Positions 7,413 to 15,052 of a DNA stretch of 64,000 nt are shown in pieces. The notes below the pieces were generated by a model that was given only the letters and a program-made list of their open reading frames with translations, was not told the origin of the DNA and did not search any database. Made by a program: the position numbers and the translations under genes. Every line of letters starts with the position of its first letter. Positions within the stretch are counted from its first letter, which is position 1. The stretch lies in the NCBI RefSeq assembly GCF_000429965.1, contig NZ_AUCW01000017.1, positions 62,001 to 126,000 of the forward strand, read 5' to 3'. Origin of the DNA: Desulfogranum mediterraneum DSM 13871. GTDB lineage: Bacteria; Desulfobacterota; Desulfobulbia; Desulfobulbales; Desulfobulbaceae.

Positions 7413-8339
7413 ATGTCTGACACCCTCTATGATGTTGTAATCATTGGAGCAGGCCCTGCCGGCATCCAAGCGGCAATCCACGCCTCACGAAAAAAAACCA
7501 GGGTCCTGATGCTTGGAAGGATCGAAAATTCTGCCCTCTACGGCGCCCATATTGAAAATTACGCCTTTGTCGGCGGAGTCACAGACGGCTGTGATATCTT
7601 GCGGGTCGGCATCGAGCAGGCCGAGACCTTTGGCACAGAGGTGTCCCCGGAAGATGTGCTGAAAATCAGCCAAGAGGCGGAGTTGTTCCTCCTGACCCTG
7701 GAAACCGGGCGGGAGATCATGACCAGGAGCCTGATCTTTGCCATGGGTGTCTCTAAAAAGAAACTCAAGGTGCCCGGGGAAAATGACTTTGCCGGCCGAG
7801 GCGTCAGTTACTGTGTGGACTGTGATGCCAACTTTTACCGGGGAGCCACCGTGGCCGTGACCGGCGACCGCAGCGCTGCCGTGGACGGCGCCCTGACCCT
7901 GCTCAACTATGCTGCCAAGGTCTACCTGGTGGGCGACCGGCTTTCGGTCTCGCCGGAACTGCTCAGCCGGCTGGAGGAGAGCGAGGTGGAATGGATCCAG
8001 GACACGATCACCGCCATCAAGGGTGAACATGCCGTGACCAGCATCCAACTCGACAGGGGCGAGCCCATTGTCACGGACGGCATCTTCATCGAGTTGGGCT
8101 CCAAGGGCGCCCTGGAACTGGCCACCCAGATCGGGGTACTCCTGGACACCGAATCGTTTAAATACATCCAGACCAACGCCAACAGGGAGACCAACATCCC
8201 CGGCATCTACGCTGCAGGTGACATCATCGGCCCTCCCTATCAGATGGCCAAGGCCGTGGGTGACGGCTGTGTGGCCGGCATGGCCGCAGCCACCTATGCC
8301 CGCAGCCTGCGTCGTCGGCAGCAGACGGAACAGGCCTGA
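7413..8339 (+). CDS. Thioredoxin-reductase-like flavoprotein lacking the usual NADPH-binding motifs
   Basis: The ATG at 7413 is chosen because GGAGG lies seven bases upstream; the frame stays open further upstream, but that part is not family-like. The 308-residue product matches low-molecular-weight thioredoxin reductases in length and fold. It has the FAD motif VVIIGAGPAGIQAA near residue 8, a CVDC redox disulfide near residue 132 (GRGVSYCVDCDANFY) and the C-terminal FAD motif GIYAAGDIIGPPYQMA near 268. The second Rossmann motif is altered: VAVTGDRSAAVDGAL replaces the usual GGGDSAxE, and the HRRxxxR motif that binds the NADPH phosphate is missing (KVYLVGDRLSV instead). It may therefore use a donor other than NADPH, as in ferredoxin-dependent or related flavin disulfide reductases. 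No thioredoxin gene is adjacent. Confidence 0.8.
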   Translation: MSDTLYDVVIIGAGPAGIQAAIHASRKKTRVLMLGRIENSALYGAHIENYAFVGGVTDGCDILRVGIEQAETFGTEVSPEDVLKISQEAELFLLTLETGREIMTRSLIFAMGVSKKKLKVPGENDFAGRGVSYCVDCDANFYRGATVAVTGDRSAAVDGALTLLNYAAKVYLVGDRLSVSPELLSRLEESEVEWIQDTITAIKGEHAVTSIQLDRGEPIVTDGIFIELGSKGALELATQIGVLLDTESFKYIQTNANRETNIPGIYAAGDIIGPPYQMAKAVGDGCVAGMAAATYARSLRRRQQTEQA

Positions 8340-8345
8340 GAGAGC

Positions 8346-8379
8346 GGCAGCCCCCCTCGAACGTCAAGGGGGCGCTGCC
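8346..8379. terminator. Strong hairpin between convergent genes, terminator-like
   Basis: GGCAGC (8346-8351) pairs with GCTGCC (8374-8379), and CCCCCT (8352-8357) with AGGGGG (8367-8372), leaving a nine-base loop and a one-base bulge. It lies directly between the TrxR-like gene and convergent darP. Neither side carries a T-tract, so it could be an intrinsic terminator of the T-poor type or simply a transcript-end stabilising hairpin for both genes. Confidence 0.5.
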
Positions 8380-8405
8380 CTGCCACCGGTAACAGAGCAA
8401 CCGGC

Positions 8406-8939
8406 CTAGCCGGCAAAACGCTGCTGCTCCTTCAAGGCCATGAGGTAGCGAAAAATCTCCCTACTGTGTTTGGGGTTCCTGGTCTGAACAAAGAGATAGG
8501 CCAATCGTAACAGGGTATATTCCTCTGCCCCTGGCAACTCTGCACAGATGGTGGCCACGGTTTCCGAATTCCACCGCTCCGACCACTCCAGCTCCTCCTC
8601 CTTGCACAGCTTGCGCTGGGCCAGGGCCTCGTTCACCAGGGAATCCCGCCAATACTCCACCTCGTGAAACTGCTTGGTCTTGATGAGTTCCCTGCCCCGG
8701 CGCTGGCCGATGAATGCATAGACCTCTTCCAGGTCCATGCCCTTCATCAGCTTGGTCACATACTTGACCTGTCGCTTTCTGGCGCCCCCTTTGAGATCGG
8801 CGATCTCCTGCAGGTAGGCTCGCACTTCCCGGGAACAGGGACACTGTCCTATAATCTGGCTGGGCAGAGCTGCAAGCTCCACCACCAATTTTTCCACTTC
8901 CTTGATTCTTCTCTTCTGTTCGGTTCGACTCAGCTGCAC
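8406..8939 (-). CDS. darP: DarP / YjgA family ribosome-associated protein (DUF615)
   Basis: A 177-residue helical, highly charged protein. Family signatures are SRTEQKRRIKEVEKL at the N-terminus, the spacing GGARKRQVKYVTKLMKGMD near residues 70-88, and the C-terminal REIFRYLMAL segment. YjgA/DarP binds late 50S ribosomal precursors in E. coli, so a role in large-subunit assembly is likely. The start is a GTG at 8939, supported by GGAG eight bases upstream; an in-frame stop lies 12 codons before. It is convergent with the TrxR-like gene. Confidence 0.85.
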   Translation of the reverse strand: MQLSRTEQKRRIKEVEKLVVELAALPSQIIGQCPCSREVRAYLQEIADLKGGARKRQVKYVTKLMKGMDLEEVYAFIGQRRGRELIKTKQFHEVEYWRDSLVNEALAQRKLCKEEELEWSERWNSETVATICAELPGAEEYTLLRLAYLFVQTRNPKHSREIFRYLMALKEQQRFAG

Positions 8940-9157
8940 GATTCCGTCTCCACGGGCGGCGACCTCAGCTCTTCAGCCAAGGCCCTGTTGGTACAGGACC
9001 ACCTTGTAAAATTGTTATTCCCTTCCAACCACGTCGTTACGCTCAAAATTGTATCCTCGGAATATCAAACATATGCCCGCGCTACAATTCACGGCGCGCC
9101 TTGACCTTGATCCAAAAATCGAATTTTCCAAGGTACCCATAAGGGTCAGCTGAAAGC

Positions 9158-9270
9158 TGTCAGCCGGGTTCCGACCCTGGGCTGTGGTTTGACTGCCCAG
9201 AGGCAGTGACCGCGCAGAGAGAGAAACCTGCCCAACTCCAGAAGGCAGGCACCCTACTCCATGGCTGACA
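9158..9270. other. Candidate structured RNA between coaBC and darP
   Basis: This lies in the 536-base gap 8940-9475, where I see no believable gene. TGTCAGCC (9158-9165) pairs perfectly with GGCTGACA (9263-9270). Enclosed are GGGT-TCCG-ACCC (9166-9177, a UNCG-type loop when read on the + strand), ACTGCC-CAGA-GGCAGT (9192-9207) and CCTGCC/GGCAGG (9227-9232 with 9244-9249). All stems are perfect Watson-Crick, and the first hairpin abuts the closing stem. The 15-base string spanning the CAGA hairpin recurs in the gap near 35.1 kb. The strand is uncertain: loop type favours +, gene context (darP leader) favours -. No family assigned. Confidence 0.4.
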
Positions 9271-9290
9271 AGGGGGAAAGGGGAAAGAAA

Positions 9291-9319
9291 AACTCCTGGC
9301 CAGATTAGATATCCTGGCC
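9291..9319 (-). terminator. Probable intrinsic terminator downstream of coaBC
   Basis: GGCCAG (9298-9303) pairs with CTGGCC (9314-9319) around a ten-base loop. Read on the - strand, the hairpin is followed within about five bases by a T-rich run that continues as pyrimidines. It lies about 160 bases beyond the coaBC stop codon and would separate coaBC transcription from the darP leader. Confidence 0.5.
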
Positions 9320-9475
9320 CTTTAAAAAATGACCGCCTTAGCCAGGCAGCGCAATCTGCTCGACTGCTCGACAAAGGCAGCGTAAGAGGGAGACCAAATA
9401 CATTGCAGCAGCCCCCTCAGCTGACCCGGAGGGTGGGTGAGCTATTTATAGAGCGAACTCAGCGAATAAGGGATC

Positions 9476-10705
9476 CTACTGCTGTTCCAGCAGGGCAACC
9501 ACCCGGTTCAGGATCTGATTGGCGGTCCCCTCCTTGGACATCAGGGGCAGTTCGGTCACCTGATTCTGCTCAACCAGGGTCACCTGGTTGGTATCCACGT
9601 CAAAGCCGGTGGTCGAGCCAAGGATGTCGTTGACCACGATCAGATCCGCCCCCTTCTCGGTGAGCTTGCGAAATCCTTCCTGGCGGTGATTCTGACTCTC
9701 TGCGGCAAAACCAACCAGGATCTGGCCCGGTCGACGGTTCTGACCCAAGGTAGCCAGGATGTCGTTATTCTTGACCAGATCCAGATGCATGGGTTCGGCC
9801 TTTTTCTTGATCTTATGCTCCTGGGCCGTCGCGGGGCGATAATCGGCCACTGCTGCGGCCTTGACAACCACTGCAGCCCCCTGTGCATGCTCCAGTACCG
9901 CACTTTCCATCTGCCTGGCAGACTGCACCCTGACCAGCTCGATCCCGGGAGGTGCGTCCAGGTCCACAGGACCGCTGACCAGGGTGACCTTGGCGCCTCG
10001 GCGCCGGGCGGCCCGGGCAAGGGCGTAGCCCATCTTGCCGCTGGAGCGGTTGGTCAGATAGCGGGCCGGGTCCAGGGCCTCCCGGGTGGGTCCGGCAGTG
10101 ACAACCACCTTCCTGCCCTCAAGGTCATTGAGGGTGAGCGCCCCCAAGAGGGCCTCCCGGGCCACATCCCACTCAGGCAGCCGACCGGTGCCCTCTTCAC
10201 CGCAGGCCAGAGAACCGCTGTCCGGGTCAACCAGCTGGTACCCGTAGCTGCGCAGACGTTCAAGGTTCTGCTGGCTTGCGGGATGAAGAAACATATTCGT
10301 GTTCATGGCAGGACAGATCACCACCGGTTTTCTGGCAGCCAGGACCGTGGTGGAAATCAGGTCATCGCCCATGCCGTGACTCAGTCGACTGAGGGTCTGG
10401 GCCGTGGCCGGTGCGATGAGCAGAATATCGGTATCCCGGGAAAGGTTGATGTGGGCCATGACCCCTTCGGGATCCTCTGCAAACATCTGCCGGTAGACCC
10501 GGTTACCGGAGAGGGCGGCAAAAGTCAGCGACGAGACAAACTCGCAGGCCGAGTCGGTCATCATCACCGTAACCAGGGCCTCTTCCTTAACCAACTCCCG
10601 TACCCATTCCGCTGCCTTATAGGCGGCAATGGAACCAGTGACTCCCAGCAGGACCCGCACCCCCTGCAACCCGGGTTTATCTGACTTAACGATACTTTCT
10701 TTCAC
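9476..10705 (-). CDS. coaBC: Bifunctional phosphopantothenoylcysteine decarboxylase / phosphopantothenate-cysteine ligase
   Basis: A 409-residue CoaBC (Dfp) protein catalysing two steps of coenzyme A synthesis. The N-terminal flavoprotein decarboxylase domain (about 15-190) begins RVLLGVTGSIAAYKAAE and carries the substrate motif PAMNTNM near residue 132. The flexible-loop cysteine is in LACGEEGTGRL near 165. The C-terminal synthetase domain (about 200-405) begins RKVVVTAGPTREALDP and contains KKKAEPMHLDLVKNNDIL. The start is a GTG at 10705 with AAGG about nine bases before it. It stands as a single gene, with its terminator at about 9.3 kb. Confidence 0.95.
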   Translation of the reverse strand: MKESIVKSDKPGLQGVRVLLGVTGSIAAYKAAEWVRELVKEEALVTVMMTDSACEFVSSLTFAALSGNRVYRQMFAEDPEGVMAHINLSRDTDILLIAPATAQTLSRLSHGMGDDLISTTVLAARKPVVICPAMNTNMFLHPASQQNLERLRSYGYQLVDPDSGSLACGEEGTGRLPEWDVAREALLGALTLNDLEGRKVVVTAGPTREALDPARYLTNRSSGKMGYALARAARRRGAKVTLVSGPVDLDAPPGIELVRVQSARQMESAVLEHAQGAAVVVKAAAVADYRPATAQEHKIKKKAEPMHLDLVKNNDILATLGQNRRPGQILVGFAAESQNHRQEGFRKLTEKGADLIVVNDILGSTTGFDVDTNQVTLVEQNQVTELPLMSKEGTANQILNRVVALLEQQ

Positions 10706-10789
10706 AACATGAACCTTCTGCTACCTGTATGACGACAAGCTCTATCCGCGGCTCTCTGACCCGCGAAATTCCAACCAGACCGTGCCGAG

Positions 10790-11290
10790 TTACTGACTGA
10801 TGGCCTCCCCAAAGGGATTGAGGGCGGTGGCTGCGGTGGCATCGATGGTGACATAAAAAGTCAGGCTGGTCTTGGCGACCAATCCCCCCTCACTGATAAC
10901 CATCATACAGGTCTTGTTGGGCTTGACAAAGGCCAGCATCACGTCCTTGGATGAGGTCTCTCCCACCTGCTTCCACTTGTTATCCTGCATGGATTGGACC
11001 ATGTAGTCCTTGAGCGACATCACCGAGACATCCCCCTTATAGACATAGACGCCACCACGAAAGGATTCGGTCTTGATGCCCATGGAGTTGGCCCGGTCCC
11101 ACTCCAGCTCAGGCGGCAGTACAATATCCTGGATATCGCCGGCAAACCCGGGTACCGGGGGCAGGGTATCTGGACTCACACCCTCAGTGGAAGCAGCCAC
11201 AGCACTTTTATTGGCAGTACAACCGCTGACGGCAAAGAGGGAAGCCATCAGCATGGCAATCAGAACACAGGTGACGCTACTCTTTTTCAT
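10790..11290 (-). CDS. Predicted lipoprotein of unknown function
   Basis: A 166-residue protein with a classic lipoprotein signal: MKKSSVTCVLIAMLMASLF, then VSGC with the lipid-modified Cys near residue 24. The mature part is a soluble domain with LPPELEWDRANSMGIKTESF and YVYKGDVSVMSLKDYMVQSM segments. This resembles the pattern of small periplasmic lipoproteins in which an N-terminal 'propeptide' precedes one alpha/beta domain, but I do not recognise the family. A GGAGGA ribosome site precedes the ATG. It is divergent from tatD and 84 bases before coaBC, so it could be co-transcribed with coaBC. Confidence 0.75.
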   Translation of the reverse strand: MKKSSVTCVLIAMLMASLFAVSGCTANKSAVAASTEGVSPDTLPPVPGFAGDIQDIVLPPELEWDRANSMGIKTESFRGGVYVYKGDVSVMSLKDYMVQSMQDNKWKQVGETSSKDVMLAFVKPNKTCMMVISEGGLVAKTSLTFYVTIDATAATALNPFGEAISQ

Positions 11291-11620
11291 TTAAGCAATT
11301 CCTCCGATTATGGTATGAAATATCGTTACTCTCAATCACGGTACCGGCCTGCCGACGGACAGGGGCACCCGCTTGCTGCTGGATTCAACAAAACCCTTGA
11401 TCCTCTCTGCTGCCAGCAGGTAAGATACCAGTTGTAAAAAAATAAGGATTTAATGTCAATAACCAATCTCTGTGCTATATAGCCTTGTTTTTTTCAACAA
11501 ATCATTTATCCTCCCCCCCTTTGCCGATTCCTACCCAGCCATTGACAGGGGCACAGGCCTTATCTTGCTCCGGTCAAGGGAAGAGCCAGGGAACTAAGTA
11601 CCCGAAAAAGCAGGATCACC
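11291..11620. other. Divergent intergenic region between the lipoprotein gene and tatD
   Basis: These 330 bases hold no convincing reading frame. They must carry the promoters of both flanking genes. An AT-rich stretch around 11430-11500 (with TATATA near 11477) is a plausible -10 region for tatD, but no good -35 partner is visible. No strong hairpin was seen. Confidence 0.4.
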
Positions 11621-12451
11621 ATGGATCAACAACCCCCTTCAGCAGGCCAGCTGCCTCCTGGAATCGAATTAATCGATACCCACTGCCACCTTGACATGGA
11701 AGCCTATCACCATGACCTGGAGACAGTACTCCAGGCTGCCGCCGAGGCCGGAGTCTCCAGGATTATCACCATCGGGATCGACCTGGAGAGCTCCAGGCGT
11801 GCCGTGAGCCTGGCCGAACAGCATCCTAACATCTACGCCAGCGTGGGCATCCACCCCCACGATGCCCAAGGGGCCTCAGCCCCGGTCCTGAACCAGCTGG
11901 CCCAGTTGGCTCTACACCCCAAGGTTGTAGCCTACGGCGAAATCGGCCTGGACTATGCAAAGAAATACGCCCCTGTCCCGGTGCAGCAGGCCGCCTTTGC
12001 CAGTCAACTCCGGCTGGCCCGGCAGTTGGAGCTGCCGGTGATCATCCATGACCGCGATGCCCACCAGGACACCCTCCACCATCTCCGCCAGCTCTCGGAT
12101 TTTCCGGCAGGCGGAGTGATGCACTGCTTTTCCGGTGATCTGGACTTTGCCCGCCAGGTGATCGAGCTGGGCTTCTACCTCTCCATCCCCGGCATTGTCA
12201 CCTTTAAAAACGCCCGCGACCTCCATGAGGTGGTCCGTGAGATTGACCTCCGCCACCTGATCCTGGAAACCGACGGCCCCTTTCTAGCGCCGGTCCCCTT
12301 TCGCGGCAAACGCAACACCCCTGACAAGGTGCTGCATACCGCCCGGATGGTTGCCGACTTGAAACAGATTCCCCTGTCGGAAGTTGCCCAGGCAACCAGC
12401 CGTAATGCCCGGGCCCTCTTCCAACTGCCAACCGAAACAACCAGATCATGA
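11621..12451 (+). CDS. tatD: TatD family metal-dependent deoxyribonuclease
   Basis: A 276-residue TIM-barrel hydrolase of the TatD family. Metal ligands are visible as DTHCHLD near residue 22, the glutamate in YGEIGLDYAKKY near 106, the histidine in PVIIHDRDAHQDT near 142, HCFSGD near 167 and the Asp in LETDGPFLAP near 218. Family members are 3'-5' DNases and tRNA-quality-control nucleases. An AGGA motif precedes the ATG. Its last four bases overlap the start of the next gene (ATGA), indicating translational coupling. Confidence 0.93.
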   Translation: MDQQPPSAGQLPPGIELIDTHCHLDMEAYHHDLETVLQAAAEAGVSRIITIGIDLESSRRAVSLAEQHPNIYASVGIHPHDAQGASAPVLNQLAQLALHPKVVAYGEIGLDYAKKYAPVPVQQAAFASQLRLARQLELPVIIHDRDAHQDTLHHLRQLSDFPAGGVMHCFSGDLDFARQVIELGFYLSIPGIVTFKNARDLHEVVREIDLRHLILETDGPFLAPVPFRGKRNTPDKVLHTARMVADLKQIPLSEVAQATSRNARALFQLPTETTRS

Positions 12452-13134
12452 TCACAACCAACTTTCAACAGATCCGCGACCAGATTGCACAATGCGCCCT
12501 TGACTGCGGCAGAGATCCCCAAACCGTCCAGCTCCTGGCGGTATCCAAGCGCAAGCCCATCGAACTGATCAAGCAGGCCCGCCTCTGCGGACAGACGCTG
12601 TTTGGGGAAAACTATATCCAGGAGGCGGCCGAGAAGATTCCGAGCCTGCCCAGCGATATCAACTGGCACTTCATCGGCCACCTGCAGAGCAACAAGGCTA
12701 AGCTGGCGGCAAGCCTCTTTGACTGTATCCAGACCGTGGACAGCCTCAAACTTGCCACCCTGCTGGCCAAGCATGCCACGGCCCAGAACAGATCCATCTC
12801 CATCCTGATCCAGGTCAATATCGGCCGGGAAGAACAGAAGGCAGGGGTGGCCCCTGAAGAGGTCGAAGGCTTGCTGACTCAGATCAGGGAAAGCACCAGC
12901 ATCCGCGTGAGCGGCCTGATGACCATCCCGCCCCTGGCAGCGGATCCAGAGGCCACCCGGCCCCTGTTCAGGGCGACCCGGGAACTGGCCGAGAGTTTGG
13001 CGGCAAAACAACTCTTCAGCGATAACGACAACATCCAGCTCTCGATGGGCATGTCCGGAGACTTCCCGGTGGCCATCCAGGAGGGCGCCACCATCATACG
13101 CATAGGAACGGCACTCTTTGGTGCCAGAGAATAG
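12448..13134 (+). CDS. YggS/PLPBP family pyridoxal-phosphate-binding protein
   Basis: A 228-residue single-domain alanine-racemase-like barrel of the YggS (PLP homeostasis) family. The PLP lysine lies in VQLLAVSKRKP near residue 33, the HFIGHLQSNKAK segment near 72, and the phosphate-binding LSMGMSGDFPVAI near 198. Members buffer PLP and affect amino-acid metabolism without a known reaction. It is coupled to tatD by a four-base overlap and precedes ugd by 14 bases. Confidence 0.92.
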   Translation: MITTNFQQIRDQIAQCALDCGRDPQTVQLLAVSKRKPIELIKQARLCGQTLFGENYIQEAAEKIPSLPSDINWHFIGHLQSNKAKLAASLFDCIQTVDSLKLATLLAKHATAQNRSISILIQVNIGREEQKAGVAPEEVEGLLTQIRESTSIRVSGLMTIPPLAADPEATRPLFRATRELAESLAAKQLFSDNDNIQLSMGMSGDFPVAIQEGATIIRIGTALFGARE

Positions 13135-13148
13135 TTCAAGGAGAACCC

Positions 13149-14459
13149 ATGAATATTACCATGATCGGCACGGGCTATGTGGGCCTGGTCACCGGAACCT
13201 GTTTTGCAGAGTTTGGCCATATGGTCACCTGTGTGGACAAGGTGGAGGAGAAAATCACCAAGCTCAAAGAGGGGGTAATCCCCATCTACGAGCCAGGCCT
13301 GGATACCCTGGTGAAAAAAAATATCAGCGAAGGTCGCCTCTGCTTCACCACCGACATCACCCAGGCCGTACCCAAGGCTGATGCGGTCTTCATTGCCGTG
13401 GGCACGCCAAGCTCACGCCGCGGCGACGGCTATGCCGACCTGACCTATATCTATGACGCTGCCCGAGAGGTTGCCGCCCACCTGGAGGGCTATACCGTGG
13501 TGGTTGACAAGAGTACGGTACCTGTCGGCACCGCCCGTCAGGTCAGCAGGATCATCGCTGAGACCAATCCGAAAGCTGAGTTTGACGTGGCCTCCAACCC
13601 CGAATTTCTCCGCGAAGGAGCCGCCATCTCTGATTTTATGCGGCCGGACCGGGTGGTGATCGGCATAGAGACCGAACGCGCCGAAGAGATCCTCCGGGAA
13701 ATCTACATGCCGCTCTATCTCCGCGACACCCCCATTGTCAGCACCACCATCGAAACCGCAGAACTCGCCAAGTATGCGGCCAACGCCTTTTTGGCCGTGA
13801 AGATCAGCTTCATCAACGAGATCGCCAACGTCTGCGAGGCCGTGGGGGCCAATGTCACCGATATTGCCAAGGCCATCGGCATGGACGGCCGGATCGGCTC
13901 CAAGTTTCTCCACCCTGGACCCGGGTATGGCGGTTCCTGCTTTCCCAAAGATACCCTGGCCCTGATGCGCATCGTCCAGGAGCATGGGGAAAACGTCCGG
14001 GTGGTTGAGGCTGCGGTGGAGGTCAATGCAGCCCAGAAGGCCAGGATGGTGAAAAAGATCCGCGAGATGGTCGGAGGTTCGGTGGCCGGCAAGACCATTG
14101 CTGTCCTGGGGCTGACCTTTAAACCGGAGACCGATGATATGCGCGATGCCCCGGCCGCGACCATCCTGCCGGCCCTGTTGGAGAAGGGGGCCCGGATCAA
14201 GGCCCATGACCCCCAGGGCATGGAAGAGGCCAGGGCCTACCTGCCGGCCGGCATCGAGTACCAGGAGAACGCCTATCAGGCTGCGGCCGAGGCAGACTGC
14301 GTGGTGCTGATGACCGAGTGGAATCAGTACCGGGCCCTGGACCTGGAGCGGATCAAGACGAGCATGAAGGCAGCGGTCTTTGTTGACCTGCGCAATGTCT
14401 ATGATCCGGTGCGGATGAAGAGCCTGGGCTTCAACTACACCGGTGTCGGCAACCGCTGA
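13149..14459 (+). CDS. ugd: UDP-glucose 6-dehydrogenase
   Basis: A 436-residue enzyme that oxidises UDP-glucose twice to UDP-glucuronate using NAD+. The N-terminal NAD-binding domain starts ITMIGTGYVGLVTGTCFAE. The catalytic cysteine is in GPGYGGSCFPKDTLAL near residue 261. The C-terminal UDP-binding domain contains GLTFKPETDDMRDAPA near 318. Length and motifs are typical of the Ugd/TuaD family. AAGGAG precedes the start. It probably forms an operon with tatD and the PLP protein, and is ended by the terminator at 14504-14543. No glycosyltransferase genes are nearby. Confidence 0.94.
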   Translation: MNITMIGTGYVGLVTGTCFAEFGHMVTCVDKVEEKITKLKEGVIPIYEPGLDTLVKKNISEGRLCFTTDITQAVPKADAVFIAVGTPSSRRGDGYADLTYIYDAAREVAAHLEGYTVVVDKSTVPVGTARQVSRIIAETNPKAEFDVASNPEFLREGAAISDFMRPDRVVIGIETERAEEILREIYMPLYLRDTPIVSTTIETAELAKYAANAFLAVKISFINEIANVCEAVGANVTDIAKAIGMDGRIGSKFLHPGPGYGGSCFPKDTLALMRIVQEHGENVRVVEAAVEVNAAQKARMVKKIREMVGGSVAGKTIAVLGLTFKPETDDMRDAPAATILPALLEKGARIKAHDPQGMEEARAYLPAGIEYQENAYQAAAEADCVVLMTEWNQYRALDLERIKTSMKAAVFVDLRNVYDPVRMKSLGFNYTGVGNR

Positions 14460-14503
14460 GCCGCCCCCAGCCCGGCTCGCTTGCCGGGCAGAGCCGGCTG
14501 CAT

Positions 14504-14543
14504 AAAAAAAGCCTCTACATCGGAGATGATGCAGAGGCTTTTT
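14504..14543. terminator. Bidirectional intrinsic terminator between ugd and the PxxKW gene
   Basis: GCCTCTACATC (14511-14521) pairs with GATGCAGAGGC (14528-14538) with one mismatch on the + strand that becomes a G-U pair on the - strand. The stem is flanked by seven A's on the left and five T's on the right, so it can stop transcription from both convergent genes. Confidence 0.85.
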
Positions 14544-14613
14544 GGGTCTCTTCCCCGCAGGCGGAGAGAGGGGCTGCACTCCTCAGCGGAGAACAGCCAT
14601 GACGGGTGGAGGA

Positions 14614-14859
14614 TTAGCCCCGACGGTTGGCGCGCTTGGCAGCTTTCAGCGGGTTGATCCGGACCTTGACCACCTTGACCTCCGGCTTGGCATGGGTTGC
14701 AAAGTTGCAGATCCCCAGCCGCCACTTGGCACCGGGCTGTGCATAGGTGTTACAAAACTTTGCACTGTCAACTTCTACGATCCGCTCACAACCTTCACAC
14801 TGCTCGATGACCGGTTGAAATGCTCCCTCACTGAACTTTGCTGTCTCATTGCTCTGCAT
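14614..14859 (-). CDS. PxxKW family cysteine-rich protein
   Basis: A small 81-residue protein. The ATG at 14859 is chosen because GGAG lies about nine bases upstream; the frame extends further but into promoter-leader DNA. It has a CEGCERIV pair near residues 22-25, then CNTYAQPGAKWRLGICNF, which gives the PxxKW signature flanked by cysteines, and a basic C-terminus (KAAKRANRRG). This family is seen mainly in sulfate-reducing and related anaerobes; its function is unknown. The four cysteines suggest a metal site. It has its own promoter and an inverted repeat in the leader. Confidence 0.82.
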   Translation of the reverse strand: MQSNETAKFSEGAFQPVIEQCEGCERIVEVDSAKFCNTYAQPGAKWRLGICNFATHAKPEVKVVKVRINPLKAAKRANRRG

Positions 14860-14886
14860 ATTGCCAACTCCATAAAAAATATAAAC

Positions 14887-14907
14887 TTTTTCTTGAATCA
14901 AGAAAAA
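14887..14907. promoter_or_regulatory. Perfect 21-base inverted repeat in the leader of the PxxKW gene
   Basis: TTTTTCTTGA (14887-14896) and TCAAGAAAAA (14898-14907) are exact reverse complements around one central base. The repeat lies between the promoter and the start codon of the PxxKW gene. It may be an operator or form a leader hairpin. Confidence 0.55.
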
Positions 14908-14967
14908 AACTTCCATACAATATCATAAATTGCGACCAGAGGACGCATTGCCCGCAAAAAAAATAAA

Positions 14968-14996
14968 TTTATAAAGGCTATCCCTGCATCTGTCAA
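14968..14996 (-). promoter_or_regulatory. Sigma-70 promoter for the PxxKW gene
   Basis: Read on the - strand: -35 TTGACA (14996-14991), a 17-base spacer, and -10 TATAAA (14973-14968). This is a near-consensus vegetative promoter about 110 bases upstream of the start codon, implying a long 5' leader that includes the inverted repeat. Confidence 0.7.
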
Positions 14997-15052
14997 CAAC
15001 TTATCTTCAACTGCCTTGAAAAAGTCTCGGCGTGTTGTCCGGAGAATACCCA

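Noticed and set aside
9015-9374. Leftward open frame of 119 codons in the coaBC-darP gap
   Set aside because: Low-complexity, Ser/Arg-rich product with no recognisable features; it runs across the hairpins and a terminator.
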